NCBI GenBank assembly: GCA_022457065.1
Contig: JAJGBQ010000002.1
Span: 2,914,001-2,978,000, forward strand
Direction: 5' to 3'
Length of the DNA stretch: 64,000 bases
Source of the DNA: Curvularia sp. ZM96
Taxonomy: Eukaryota; Ascomycota; Dothideomycetes; Pleosporales; Pleosporaceae
Shown: piece after piece, positions 1-11,196 of the stretch
How positions within the stretch are numbered: the stretch's first letter is position 1
Layout of the letters: the number at the start of each line of letters is the position of its first letter
The notes under the pieces: model-generated
What the model saw: the letters and a program-made list of their open reading frames with translations, nothing else
The model's database searches: none
Told to the model about the DNA's origin: nothing
Position numbers and translations under genes: made by a program

Positions 1-750
1 ATGAGATTGCGCCGCGGTCTTTCTACGCACCAATGGACCGTAATGGTCGCTCCTTGTTGGTTCGCCATTCTCTCAATTGCACTTGGTGAGGGATAGATCT
101 GGTGATTGTCGCTGGTGTTTTGAAGCAGGGTAAGCTGATAACACAGGGAAAGTCGTTGATGTTTATACGATTTCTACGATTTCACCGAGGCTTGTCAACA
201 AGCTCATCGAGATTTCGTCACATGTTCCGGCGCTCCGCCCATCAAGGGTAGTCTGCCCGTATAAGAGGGGGCGTTAGTGTCAAACCCTAGATGCTCCGAC
301 GAAATGTATGTCTGCCCCGATCATACGGTAAAGACCATGGCTTCGTACAAGGGGGCAATCTATCGGAGTATTTTACATGCACGGAAGCATACAACAACGA
401 GATGCCGACATGCCGCACTGTGAAGATGGAAACTCTCGGAAGCAGGTTACCGGTCACAGCCACAACGATAATCTAGCGGAAAACATACAATATACGCATT
501 GCGGTCGGCCTACATGTGCGAAGTAGTTCTCCGATGTCATGTGATTTAACAATTGCGGTTGTCGACAGGAAACTGAGTAATCTGTAATCCACTTGTTCCT
601 CGCCTGGTGCAGCGCGAAAATGCCAAGACTGGACGGCGCTTGCCGCCTCCGCCGACCTCATCGCATGCGTACCTCCAGTCACAAGCTCACCAACCGCGCT
701 CTCCAACACAACGCGCAAAGTCCGCAAATATGCAGCCTACATTCCGCAGG
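1..750. other. Left flank, no gene seen
   Basis: I find no convincing coding region in the first 750 bases. Open frames on either strand are short, lack a good start context and show no family resemblance. The last few hundred bases probably act as promoter and 5' leader of the complex I subunit gene that follows. Confidence 0.5.
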
Positions 751-1243
751 ATGGCGGGTCACAACCACGGCAGTAAGTTTCTCGCCCGAAAGAGACGTGT
801 GAGAGGCGCAATGGCTAACCACAACGACAGTGATCCACGCGGATCCCGCCATTATCAAATGGGCCAGTACGTTCACCCCACCAAAGCCTACGATCCGGTC
901 ATTCCCTTGAGAAAATACAAGCGCGGATTTGATATAGTAGCTCCGAGGATGGGAGGGCGATCCGGGCGCTAGGAGCAATGGATGGATTGCGATACTGACG
1001 GTGGGCAGACATGACCGTGAACCGTCACAAATACTTCCGCTGGACACGACGAACAGCTTGGCTCACTTTTGCTTACGTTGTCCTGGTACCCGGAATGCTG
1101 GGCACGGCCGGATACATGACTGAGGTGAGTGAGCCATGCGCACAGCTTGCGGCATGGGGATGGCAAAGGAGAGGCTGACTTCAGAATAGGGCAAGTGGGA
1201 CATGCGTGGCAAGCGAAGGGGTGACCTCATCTCTGAGTTTTAA
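751..1243 (+). CDS. NADH:ubiquinone oxidoreductase (complex I) B15/NDUFB4-type accessory subunit
   Basis: Four exons: 751-772, 831-866, 1009-1124 and 1190-1243, giving 75 residues. The protein is a small single-pass subunit of the membrane arm of mitochondrial complex I; it is structural, not catalytic. The assembled product starts MAGHNHG, then a DPAIIKW stretch, then a basic HKYFRWTRRTAW motif just before one hydrophobic helix. It ends GKWDMRGKRRGDLISEF, which is the characteristic tail of the fungal B15 family. Introns (58, 142 and 65 bp) all have GT..AG ends. The last acceptor is the second of two close AGs (1188-1189), because only this one restores the conserved tail. An in-frame ATG at 730 would add seven residues. 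The family assignment rests on recognising these motifs. Confidence 0.88.
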
Positions 1244-1794
1244 ATATTCGACTGCAGAGAGACAAGACTTGATGCTAAGAGAGTATGTAGAAATAACACG
1301 GCATTGCGATTAGCGTCCAAGGGCATGACTTGAGTGCGCCAGACTTACCTTTGACTCTTCTTGATATTCAGATAGCACTATGCAATCTTTGTGTTAAATC
1401 GTCTATGTGCTGACCCAGACCTGCAAGGAAGTTGATAGCAAGGGGAGGGATATACAAACAATAAAGTCAGGCTCGACAACTATACATATGATATGAGCGA
1501 GCATGAAATACAAACAACCAAAGAGGATGGCATTTGCAAGAAAATTATAAGATAGCGAGTAACTCTCGACGAAAGCCGGGTCCATACAAACTCACCAAGA
1601 TCTCAAAGGTATATCTAGGTAAAAGAGTGTCCAATTATTCCCACGCTATTGCTAGCTCTGTCTATTCTAAAATTCTAAATCGCATGATCCAAATGAATGT
1701 CCATGTACAAAGGAAATCTAATCTATATCCACCATAACAATCTATCCTCTGTCCCAGCCAACCCTCAATCACCACGTATCACCGTTACACCATC
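1244..1794. other. Intergenic region between convergent genes
   Basis: This stretch lies between the 3' ends of the complex I subunit gene and the cupin gene. It is AT-rich with no sustained open frame. It presumably holds both polyadenylation regions; no discrete terminator motif was identified. Confidence 0.5.
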
Positions 1795-2703
1795 CTAATG
1801 TCCGCTCGGAGCCGCAGGATGCGCACCAGCAGGCGAGGGTGAAGGCTTGTGCTCCGCCTCGAAGGGAATACCGCATCTCTTAGCACAGCTCTCAACAATG
1901 CTCGTAAAGTCGCTCGTAAGTGTGGGCCTAAGTCCCTTAATCTGCTGTGGGGTCAAAAACTCAGAGTAGCCCGTGCTAGCCTGGAGCACCTCATCAGGTG
2001 TGCCAGAAAAGAAGCCTCTGGCAGCCTCGACACGACCGGGGTCAGCGATATCGAAGCCAGCGACAAAAACGGCAGGTTCGCATTCGGGGTTGAATCTGGT
2101 GTGGTTTAGAAAACTTGTTGAGTCGATAGTCGGGATAAGAATAACTTACTGCCAGTGAACCAGTCCCTTGGGGAACAACATGCCAGTGTAGTTTGACAGC
2201 GTAGTCTCGATCTGAGGGTAGGGTCCGATGACGGGTGGAGTACCGCCAACGACGTTGCCGAAGCCACGGTCATCCTCGAGCAGGATGGCACCAATGAGTT
2301 TACCCTGAACGACGGTGAGGAACTCGTTTGCACGCGGGTGCCAGTGGGGAGTGTTGAGGGCGCAAGGGTTCACGAAGCCGACGGCTGCGGCGAGGCCGGT
2401 AGAGCCCAGGGCGGGGAAGTTGTTCACGGTGGACAGGAAGATGGAGCCACCAGTGGGGGGTGTGACGGTGTTGTTGATGAATTGGAAGGTGTCGTTTGCA
2501 GCGTTGGGGACGTTGGGGAAGAGGATGGCTTCGCGGGCAGTCTCGGATTGGGCCTGGAGGAGGAGATTGCGCTGAGTGGTGAGTTGTTCGGCAGTGAGAG
2601 CGTTGACGGTGTTGGGGTTGATGGCGTGCTTGGAATTGACTTCTCCGACAGGAGAGGCAGTCACGGCCGCGGCCAAGAGGGCGAGGATGGAGGAAGTGAG
2701 CAT
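1795..2703 (-). CDS. Secreted germin/spherulin-like cupin protein
   Basis: Two exons on the minus strand, 2703-2150 and 2095-1795, with a 54-bp intron, encode 284 residues. The N-terminus is a clear signal peptide (MLTSSILALLAAAVTASP). The cupin barrel shows the bicupin/germin metal site: H120, H122 and E127 in the TPHWHPRANEF motif, and the second-motif histidine H183 in KGLVHWQ. The intron falls directly after that histidine, and splicing CA|A restores the family's HWQFNPEC. Spherulin-1A-like proteins of fungi share this architecture; some germins are oxalate oxidases or superoxide dismutases, but the activity here cannot be told from sequence. The C-terminal tail is rich in Pro, Ser and Ala. 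The ATG at 2703 was chosen because it opens the signal peptide. Confidence 0.9.
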
Positions 2704-2785
2704 TTTGTAGGCTGTTGGATTGTTGTTTGGGTAGATGAAGATGTGAAGTGTGTGATGGGATATTTGAAGCGACAGCAAGCCTCTA

Positions 2786-2791
2786 CTTATA
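2786..2791 (-). promoter_or_regulatory. TATA-like box of the cupin gene
   Basis: On the minus strand this reads TATAAG, about 85 bases upstream of the cupin ATG. That is a usual distance for a TATA element plus a short leader in ascomycetes. Assignment is by position only. Confidence 0.4.
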
Positions 2792-4505
2792 CCATTTCTT
2801 CCCATTCGAACGTGCCTCTTGAGTGAGAGCACCCTTCCTCCCGGAAGTCATCTCGTCACAGCCGAACGCTGTGTCTACGCCATGGCTGATTACAGAACCC
2901 ACACCAACACTCACTTCTCGTCCGCAGCAGGCCGAGAAGACTCCAATTTTGGCAAATTTCTCATGATGCCGCTTCACATGGGAGTAACATACATCAGCAG
3001 GATGGTTGTGCTTTCCCATAATCGTCCAAGATAGACGAGTATGAGATCATGGGATCCTAGATGTGGGTATAGACACTCAGTCTTGACACCCATAGAGGGA
3101 AATCAGTAAGCGTTGGTTGTAGAGCCGCTGCTTCTGACTGGCTCTCTGAGCATGAATATCGGTGTTAGGATTTTAGAAGGACACATATTGCCTCAAGAAC
3201 ATGTTGGTACGCGTCATACCTTTCATATTTTGACACAGACTTTCGGAAAAGCACATGGCAAGAGCTTGGGCACGTTGCTTCATGTCAGTTTTCCGGCCCA
3301 GGTGATGTGGGTTATGAGATACGGGTGTGTGTGAGTGATAGACAGTAAGAATTTTGAGGAGTATTTCCGTACGGCGATTCTCAACAGGCTCATCTTCCCT
3401 TTGCTCAGTGTCAAAGTTCTAGATTAAGCCTCTGTGCACTATGCTTGGCAGGCCTCGACACACAATATCTCGGCATAACGAACAGTAGCCAGCCGATGGT
3501 ATCATTCTTTTCCGTTCATTTTCTCATCTAGGAAGCCTAAGAGAGCTTCTTCCAACTCATGGCCCGAGACCTCGCTATGCTCAGAATTTAGATACTAGGT
3601 CCCAGCGCTGGTCACACGCTTGTGGTCCTATCACTGCCCCGCCTGTTGGTACTGGTAGTCAGTAGAGTGGCAAAACTCCATATGCAAGAAGTAAACTTCC
3701 TAAATCCCGGGGCCAAGAAGTATCCCCGAGTGTAGGGCCGGGAGTCAAAGCTTGAATTGAATGCCAAGGGTGAAGTAACCCGAATCAGTCACAAAGTTGG
3801 GCTTGACTAACTACATAAGGACATCAAGAAAGCCGGTAGCCGCCTTACTTAACAGATTGAGTCTCGACTGCTTCGTGGGTGTCAGATTGTCTGCCAAGAG
3901 CGGAGGCTTGTTCTTGGTACAGTGCTTGGGGGTCATGGTAATCCCATCCTTCATTGTCTTAGTTGTGACCGCAATGCTCGTGCATTCTACGCACTGTCCA
4001 TATAACATCTTACGTTGGCGCCACAAGGACGATCCACGGATATACTTTGGACTAGATTTAGTAGTTCTGCACGCACCTACCCTAGTGTGGCGGTGTGGTT
4101 GCATGCTCCGCGATGACGCGTATGGTCACACTGGGGATTTTTAAATGGCTACTGCTACCATACGCATATGGAATATTCTCGGGTCAGAGGAGGAGGCTGA
4201 GAATGCGCAGGATTTGGGTCATCGACCGGCCCGAGCGGCCGCGGATGGTATAATGCGTGAGACTTACGAGTGAGTGGGGTCTGCCAGGGCCAACTATACG
4301 GGATCTGTAAGCCCAGTGTTGTATCTTGTGCTACCACACAAGCAGAATTTGAGAAGCAGGTGATTGCGATATTCGGGTCCTATTTTCCATTACTGAAATA
4401 GGAGGGCTAGATTGCTTTTATTCCAGTGCTATTTTTCAAGACGTTGTCGTTCGAAGCGCGAATTTGGAGGCCACGACTGACAAGATCTGAGGAGGTACAC
4501 GTAGA

Positions 4506-4529
4506 AAATAATAATAATAATAATAATAA
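4506..4529. repeat. (AAT)n microsatellite
   Basis: About eight perfect tandem AAT units in non-coding DNA. A simple-sequence repeat like this is likely length-variable between strains. No function is implied. Confidence 0.85.
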
Positions 4530-5118
4530 CACAGAATGGACCTAAAAAAACATTTAAGAGTGTGCCATGAGTGATTTTAGGGAGACTAGAGAGAAAGTCC
4601 ACTTGACGTAGTTGGTGTCTTGGTTTTCGTGTGGAGCGTCTACGAGAGAACAGACCCTGGATTACAAACTGTGGCTTGCAAAGTGGCTTAAGCCGGTGAG
4701 TTGGAGTGTCGGGCCCTTCCGAAGAACAGTCAGGTGGTGGATAGCCACGTGGCGGCTAAGTGCCGAGTTTACCGACCTACATGTGGCTTACCAACCTCGA
4801 CAAAAGTGTCCAATATCAAAGAGCGTAAGGAAATACAGCTAGACATAATTTAATTAACAGCAGCATTTCAATACCGTGAAACTGACATCTAAGTGATTGA
4901 ACTGATTAAAGTTAGACTAGACAAAAGCTGTATAGCGGACCCACATCAGATACTTTCGTCCGCTCCAGCACATGCTCTATGGCACGCGATAGAGAGTGGA
5001 GTTAGGCATCATCGATGTTTGCAATTGCTATTCTTATCCAGCTCTGGTAATAGCTTTCCGCTAGATCAAACCAACATCACATGGGCTGTGATAAGCATCC
5101 CACGCAAAATGGTGACAC

Positions 5119-6063
5119 TCAGACGCCCAAATCGTCTTCCTGCTTCTCCTGTACGTCTTCATCAGAGTTGGCAGACTTATTCGAGTTCGCTTGTTCCTTC
5201 TCCCAGGCCTCCAGCCAGTCGCACTTCTCATCATCAGGTGCAATATACAGGGGGCGTGTAGCAGCCGATCGCCAGAAACCCAAGCTCTTTGCACTGATCC
5301 TAAGTTGAGGGTCCTCATATGTGCGTTCCAGAGCCGCGAAGAAAGCAGCAGCCTCCCTCTCGAGACCAAGGACCCGAAGGCAGCGGATAATGCGACTAAT
5401 GCGGAGATGGTTGTGGTCGAACGGGACGGCCCAGTTCTGAGACAATTTACGCCAGCTGGGTCCGCGGACGATGTTGTAGAGAGGCGCATTAGACGCCGGC
5501 GATGTGGACTCCGTTGAAGACGTCTTCTTAGCAATAGAATCGTCTGCATCGTTGGTAGTATCCGTGGATGCATCCGACTGGGTCTCTTGAAGAATAGCCT
5601 TTTGTTCACCTTGCTTCTTATCAAGCTTGGTCTCGAGTTTGTTGGATACTCGGAAACCATAGAAGGAGAGCATTCGCTCGAAACTTCGGCGCAACTGCTC
5701 GCGAAGTTCATCTCGCGAACGAAAGGCCTGCATGACAGCAATGTCAACGACAGGCGCGTCGGAATTGAAAATAGAGCCTTCTGGTAGTGGGAACAGCATC
5801 TGAATGTAGTTGTGGCAAGACTCGAGCTTTGAATCTGACCAAGAGAGGATATCTTCTAGCGTGCGTCCTCGTGTATCTCTGGCATTGATGTTCGGATCAT
5901 AGAAGCGAACGATAAGTTGGCTTCTCTCAATACACTCTTCGTCGACTTCTGGGCCTACTACAGGCCCCGATTTGAAGCGCTTCCCTGGTACACCAGGGAA
6001 GCGTTGAGATTTGCGCTTTGTGAACATGGGGTGATCCGGTAGCTCATCGCGATGGGGTAGCAT
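5119..6063 (-). CDS. Opioid growth factor receptor (OGFr) conserved-domain protein
   Basis: An uninterrupted frame of 314 residues from the first ATG at 6063. The open frame continues upstream without an ATG to about 6111, so a small upstream exon cannot be excluded. The conserved core starts near residue 53 with RFYDP, followed by GRTLEDILSWSD and HNYIQMLFPLPEGS, then a second block around SLGFWR near the C-terminus. This is the signature of the OGFr N-terminal domain. In animals that domain belongs to a nuclear-envelope receptor, but the many fungal and bacterial homologues have no known function. Between the blocks lies a Ser/Thr/Asp-rich, probably disordered insert. The C-terminus is acidic (SDEDVQEKQEDD). 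No signal peptide or membrane segment is visible, so it is probably cytosolic or nuclear. Confidence 0.85.
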   Translation of the reverse strand: MLPHRDELPDHPMFTKRKSQRFPGVPGKRFKSGPVVGPEVDEECIERSQLIVRFYDPNINARDTRGRTLEDILSWSDSKLESCHNYIQMLFPLPEGSIFNSDAPVVDIAVMQAFRSRDELREQLRRSFERMLSFYGFRVSNKLETKLDKKQGEQKAILQETQSDASTDTTNDADDSIAKKTSSTESTSPASNAPLYNIVRGPSWRKLSQNWAVPFDHNHLRISRIIRCLRVLGLEREAAAFFAALERTYEDPQLRISAKSLGFWRSAATRPLYIAPDDEKCDWLEAWEKEQANSNKSANSDEDVQEKQEDDLGV

Positions 6064-6963
6064 TGCCTGAGGTCGGGTAGTGGGAGCCAAGAATGAAGCT
6101 GTAGAATGCAAACGTATAGAAAGAGAGGATGCAAGAGTGCTGCAAAGACCGGTGTGTATAGGAGACGCCTGGCAATTGAGAGTCCTTCTGCATTCACCGT
6201 CAGCGAGACGACTTTAGGCAGCCATGGTGACAGAATCATGCCTTACCTACCGCAACAATACAGCTGTCAAAACGCGGCGGCACGGTTTCGCCTTCACTAC
6301 GCTTGCCACGAGCATCTATGTCAAAATATCGAGTCGTAGATAGCGTGCCAATCAAATCATCGAGGAGAATAATAGTGCCCAAGATGCATGAACTGGGTGG
6401 TACTAGCCCTTTTTGGCATAGCCTTCCTTATTTGCCGCTTCCCCTCCGACTGCCGTAGCTGCGACGATCTTGCCCCAAAGTCTACCCACAGCCCTCCCCA
6501 CCTGGATTTTGGTTGACTGAAGATAAGCGTCAGTCGAGCATATTTCATTTTTCTCTGATTTACCACCTGCTATTTGACAGCGAATACACAATGCCATGGT
6601 TGATCGGAGCCCGCGGCATAGCTACTTCACGCAGGCTGACGTCACTGCGGCTAGTTGTGGTATCCACTACCATCTAGACCATTCACATCGTGCGTGTCGC
6701 ATTTCTTGACGCTCAACACTGCCGAGGGATTCGACAGATAAACCTGCTCGACTATGGGCCCATACAGGATAATTACACGCTACGAGCCGTGGTGGGTATA
6801 AGAAGGGCGGTAGTAAGAAGTATGGTGCGGTCAAATTCTTTGCTGGACTTCAAATCTGCCTACTGAGAAAGGCCCAACTGGATTACTGCATTACCCACCA
6901 ATCAATAGAAGATTGTAGAGCACGATATACCCTAGGTGCGGCACGGCAAAGAATTCTCTGAAA
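6064..6963. other. Shared upstream region of the OGFr-domain gene and the amylase gene
   Basis: This region separates two divergent genes and should hold both promoters. A TATAAG lies at 6797-6802 on the plus strand, about 160 bases before the amylase ATG. A 64-codon minus-strand frame (6597-6403) ending in a Gly/Ala/Lys-rich stretch is present, but I could not link it to any family. Confidence 0.45.
6797..6802 (+). promoter_or_regulatory. TATA-like box of the alpha-amylase gene
   Basis: TATAAG about 160 bases upstream of the proposed amylase ATG at 6964. Called from motif and position only. Confidence 0.35.
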
Positions 6964-8557
6964 ATGACTTCGGAAGGTAAGACGAGCCCGTAGAATATAT
7001 CGTCCATTGGTCTCCTACGATGCTCACCAGAAGACAGAACAAAAGCCCACGCCGGAGAACGGCACGTTGTTCCAGGGCTTCGAGTGGAACGTCCCGGATG
7101 ACCACAAACACTGGAAGCGCCTTGCTGAACAACTGCCCAAGCTCAAGACTATCGGCATCACTAACATCTGGTTACCTCCGGGCTGCAAAGCCGCGAATCC
7201 CAAGGGTGTGGGCTACGACATCTATGACCTCTACGACCTGGGCGAGTTCGATCAGAAAGGAGCCAAGGGAACAAAATGGGGGACAAAGGAAGAGCTGCTG
7301 GAGCTCACTAAGGTTGCCAAGGAACACAACGTTGGTTTGTACTGGGATGCCGTACTTAATCACAAGGCAGGGGCAGACAGAACAGAGAAATGCCGTGTTG
7401 TGGAAGTTGACCCAGACGACCGCACAAAGGAGGTATCTGATGTCTACGAAATCGAAGGATGGCTAGGATTCGACTTCCCAGGACGGGGCGAACAGTACTC
7501 CAAGATGAAGTACCACTGGGAACACTTCTCTGGGACCGACTACAACCAGGCCAATGAGAAGAAGGCAATCTACAAGATCGTCGGCGATAACAAAGGCTGG
7601 TCGCAACACGTGGACAGTGAATCGGGTAATGCGGACTATATGATGTTCGCAGACATTGACTACTCGCATCCCGAGGTTCAAGAAGATGTCAAAAACTGGG
7701 GTATTTGGATAACTAAGGAGCTGGGGCTGAAAGGGTTCCGGCTCGATGCTGTGCAGCACTTCAGTTCAAGATTTACCAACGAGTGGATCCAGAATCTCCG
7801 CAAACAATGTGGGGATGACATTTTTGTGGTGGGCGAGTTCTGGTCAGGCGATGTCAAAGAAATGAGCGACTGGCTCGATGGCATGAACCATGAGTTTGCC
7901 CTCTACGACTCGCCTCTGCTCAACAAGTTTGGCTCGCTCTCGACATCGGAGGAAGCCGACTTGAGAACAGTATTTGAAGACACGCTGGTCCAGCTGCGCC
8001 CGGTCGATGCTGTGACGGTAGTAACCAACCACGACACACAACCTGGACAGGTCATGGAGACCAAGATTGAAGGCTTCTTCCAGCCCTTGGCCTACGCCTT
8101 GATTCTGCTGCGACAAGACGGATATCCATGTCCCTTCTATGGCGACCTTTACGGTCTCTCGGAACCGCACGAGACACCAGCGTCGTGCGGTGGTAAGCTT
8201 GCTGACCTTATTCTGGCGCGCAAGCTGTACGCGTATGGAACCCAGGAAGATTACTTCAACGAGGCCAACTGCATCGGCTTTGTGCGGCGGGGAACGTGGG
8301 ACAGGGTGGCAGGTCTGGCATGTGTAATGAGTAACGCAGGGCCGGGCGAGATCAAGATGGCAGTCGGCGAGATGCACGCGGGCGAGAAATGGACAGACAT
8401 ACTCGGGTGGGAGGAGGGTGAGGTGGAAATCGACAGCGAAGGCTATGGCGTGTTCAAGTGTCCAGGCACTAGTGTCGCGGTGTGGGTGCGGAGCGACGCT
8501 GAAGGGCGCGACCAGTTCCCGACCAACTTCGATGCAGATATCTATCACAAGGGATGA
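6964..8557 (+). CDS. Intracellular GH13 alpha-amylase
   Basis: Two exons, 6964-6976 and 7038-8557, give 510 residues. The long frame has no ATG near its start, so a 13-nt first exon is proposed: MTSE, then a GTAAGA donor and a CAG acceptor at 7037, producing MTSEEQKPTPENGTLFQGFEW. The enzyme hydrolyses internal alpha-1,4-glucosidic bonds in starch, glycogen or maltodextrins. The GH13 catalytic set is complete: D241 in GFRLDAVQHF (nucleophile), E271 in VVGEFWSG (acid/base) and D337 in TNHDTQPGQ. There is no signal peptide, and the fold resembles the bacterial liquefying type (GH13_5) rather than secreted Taka-amylase. That points to cytosolic glycogen or maltodextrin turnover. Main uncertainty: the tiny first exon. 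Confidence 0.9.
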
Positions 8558-9269
8558 GGCTGGGCACCCAAGAGGTTGTGCGTAATGGTTACACCATAGT
8601 GCGTAGAAGTCGCGCAGCGATTAGCTGGGCAGCCACAAGCAATGCCGCGCCTGTCGTGGCTCATGACGAATGGTCCCTCCCTCCGCTCGCAAATACGGGG
8701 CATCGTGCGATTTAAAAGAAAAAGAAGACATGGCGTGATGTGCTGTCGCCACACTTGTGCCCTCTGTTCTGGGTTGTTACTTGCTAGAAGCTGCACGAAG
8801 ATGCGTTGGGGGAGCGGACAGGGGGGGTTGCGCCCCACAGCCAATCACTCGTCTGGCAGCCAGGGCCGTTTGGACGTTTCGCGGCCTTTCTCGCAAGCGA
8901 CTATGGGCGTATGCATGCAGCGTCCCGCCCCGCGAGCACGCTCGGTAGTCCATGGTTGTCTGCATTTCGAGGCCCGCAACACCGCCAACATGGGGACTCA
9001 GCGGCCCCGTCTTGTCCGGCCATCGAGCCGCATGTGACAGGTGACCCCCGCGATCGCTCTGTCTAGGTCGTGGGTCTCGTGTCAGGGTGCCGCGCATCAA
9101 TTTAACTCCGTCCCTCCCGCTCTTCCAGCCTCTGTTTACCCAGCCGACGAGCCGAAGCCAGCAAAAACCTTTACTGACCTCACCCCATTTGACCCTCGAG
9201 ACATTCTTCTGCTCTGCCGTCCACCTTCAACACAAGCAGCAACAAACAGAGCCTGACTGTCGAGCTTCC
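8558..9269. other. Intergenic and 5' leader of the MFS transporter gene
   Basis: No gene was identified. The last 150 bases are CT-rich with several CCACC and CAACA stretches typical of a fungal transcribed leader. The rest is GC-rich with short overlapping frames on both strands that look like chance. Confidence 0.45.
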
Positions 9270-11196
9270 ATGTCCCTGATTCAACATGTCGGACAGCAGG
9301 AGGGCACTGACCGTGAGGAGGCGCTGGTAGACTTGTTCCTACCGCCCATTGACCGCCAGCAAAGCCGTCAAGATGCGGCTGAGCGCCGGCTCTCAATGGA
9401 GAGCGCCATGTCCAACGCGGGCTTCGTGAACCCCCAGGGAAAGGGCATTAGAAGAGTGATCAGCTACGATGTCTTGCCTAACCCCGACGAGCCTTCCGCG
9501 AGCGAGGAGCCGGGAGGTCTGACACCCTACAAGGTGTCCACTGCGAAGCGTATCGGTAAGTTCAGCCGCTTCCAATAACAGTCGGATTGAATTCAACTAA
9601 CGCGTGCTTGCAGCTCAGGTCATTGCAACAGTCCTCGCGTGTTGGTTTGCCAGCGGCATTGTCTTCGGCTTTGCTGCACTGAAGCCCATTCTCGTCAAAG
9701 AAGGTGTCTTCCGCAATCTCTGTACGCCTGAAGAAATTGAGGATCATGTCGACGTCTGCTTTGAGCAAGATCTCCGATTGAACTTTTTCTTTTCGTTGGC
9801 ATCTACTACTGCAAATGTTTCTGCCTTGCCAGTCGGCACACTGCTTGACCGCTACGGCCCTAAGCTCTGCTTTCTCACCGGTTCATTCTGTCTAGCTGCG
9901 GGCAGCATTCTGATGAGCCTTGCCTTCCGCATCGAGCACTTTGACGGTTACACAATTGGCAATTTCTTCCTCGCCCTGGGAGGCACGTTTGTGTTTTTAC
10001 CCTCTTTCCAGATTGCTAATGCTTTCCCCAAGTACGGTGGCTCCATCGTTGCGCTCGTCACCGGCGCGTTTGATGCTTCAGCGGCAGTCTTCCTCTTTTA
10101 CAGAATCATCTACGATGCTAGCGACAGGACATTTAAGCCGGAAACATTCTTCCTCGTGTATCTGCTTGTCCCAGTAGCAATCACCATCGCGCAGCTCACC
10201 TTCTTGCCGACTGAGAACTACAAGACTGAAGCACAGCTCGAAATCAAGATCCAAAAAGCCTCAGACGTTATGCGCGACGTGCATTCTTCGGACGACGAGT
10301 TGTCAGATGAGGAAATGTGGAGGCGCAGGAAGGCTCGCAGCATTCGCCGCAAGGAGCGGTTGAGCAAGCTCGACGACCTAGTTGGCAATGAAGCTGCCCG
10401 TAAACTTCGAGAGGAGAAGCGAGAGCTCCAGCATGAGAACTCTGGTGTTTGGGGAGCACTGCACAACAAGTCTGCCAAAGACCAAATGCTGACACCCTGG
10501 TTCATTTTGCTCGTCCTTCTGACTATTATCCAGATGGTGCGCATGAACTACTTCATCGCCACTATCCGTGAGCAGTACACGTACATGCTCGGCTCCGTCC
10601 AGTTGGCTGAAAAGGTCAACGACTTCTTCGACGTTGCACTACCACTCGCAGGAGTTCTCGCCACTCCTTTCCTCGGCGTCCTTCTCGACAATGTCAGCAC
10701 AGCTGGTGTACTCTTTCTGATCGTTGTCATGACTACCGCCATTGGTGTCATTGGCTCAATCCCCGCTCTTTGGGCTGGCTATGTCAACGTCGTCCTCTTC
10801 GTCTTCCTGCGCCCGCTTTACTACTCTGCCATGTCCGACTACGCTACCAAAGTCTTCGGCTTCGCTACATTCGGCAGGGTGTATGGCACCATTATTTGCG
10901 TCTCAGGGCTTATCAACCTTTCCCAGACGGGCATCGATGCACTGACTAAGAGTCTTTTCGAAAGCGACCCCACTCCTGTCAACATCTTTTTCGCGGCCTC
11001 GGCGTTTGTTGTGGGTATGTCACTGGTCGTATATGTCACAGTCCAGGTCTACCGCATGCGCAAGAAGCTGGACCAAGAAGATGCCATGACTTTCACAAAT
11101 ACCGATGTTGGGTCTGTCATGGAAAGCTTGCTGGAAGAGGACGAGCCAAGGGGCTATGGCACTGTCCAGCGCCAACGTCAGCCTTGGGAGGTTTGA
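9270..11196 (+). CDS. MFS transporter of the SLC43/FMP42 type
   Basis: Two exons, 9270-9555 and 9614-11196, encode 622 residues. The first ~95 residues are a soluble, cytosolic N-terminal extension. A 58-bp intron (GTAAGT..GCAG) sits immediately before the first membrane segment, which begins QVIATVLACWFASGIVFGF. About twelve hydrophobic segments follow, split into two halves by a long charged loop rich in Arg, Lys, Glu and Asp (SSDDELSDEEMWRRRKARS). The MFS motif between helices 2 and 3 appears as GTLLDRYGPK. The half-structure, GPKL and late FGFATFGRVYGT motifs resemble yeast Fmp42 and the animal SLC43 amino-acid transporters. Substrate is unknown; neutral amino acids are an inference from the animal family. 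Membrane location may be vacuolar, mitochondrial or plasma membrane. Confidence 0.88.

Larger units (their letters stand above)
2704..5118. other. Long intergenic region, no gene recognised
   Basis: The right part holds only short open frames with no recognisable domain, and a trinucleotide microsatellite lies near 4.5 kb. The part next to 2703 is the cupin promoter. A frame of about 115 codons near 3.8-4.1 kb was considered and not accepted. No terminal repeats or transposase motifs were seen. Confidence 0.5.

Noticed and set aside
3797..4144. A 115-codon plus-strand frame with a hydrophobic middle, in the large intergenic region after the cupin gene
   Set aside because: The opposite strand is also open over most of it, codon choice is unlike the window's genes, there is no domain or promoter, and the start context is poor.
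5061..5747. A 228-codon Arg/Leu-rich frame overlapping the OGFr gene on the same strand
   Set aside because: It is the out-of-frame shadow of the OGFr-domain protein; the conserved motifs are in the other frame.
7844..8548. A 234-codon open frame antisense to the amylase gene
   Set aside because: It is a by-product of GC-rich codon use in the amylase gene; the sense strand encodes a complete GH13 enzyme and the antisense product matches nothing.
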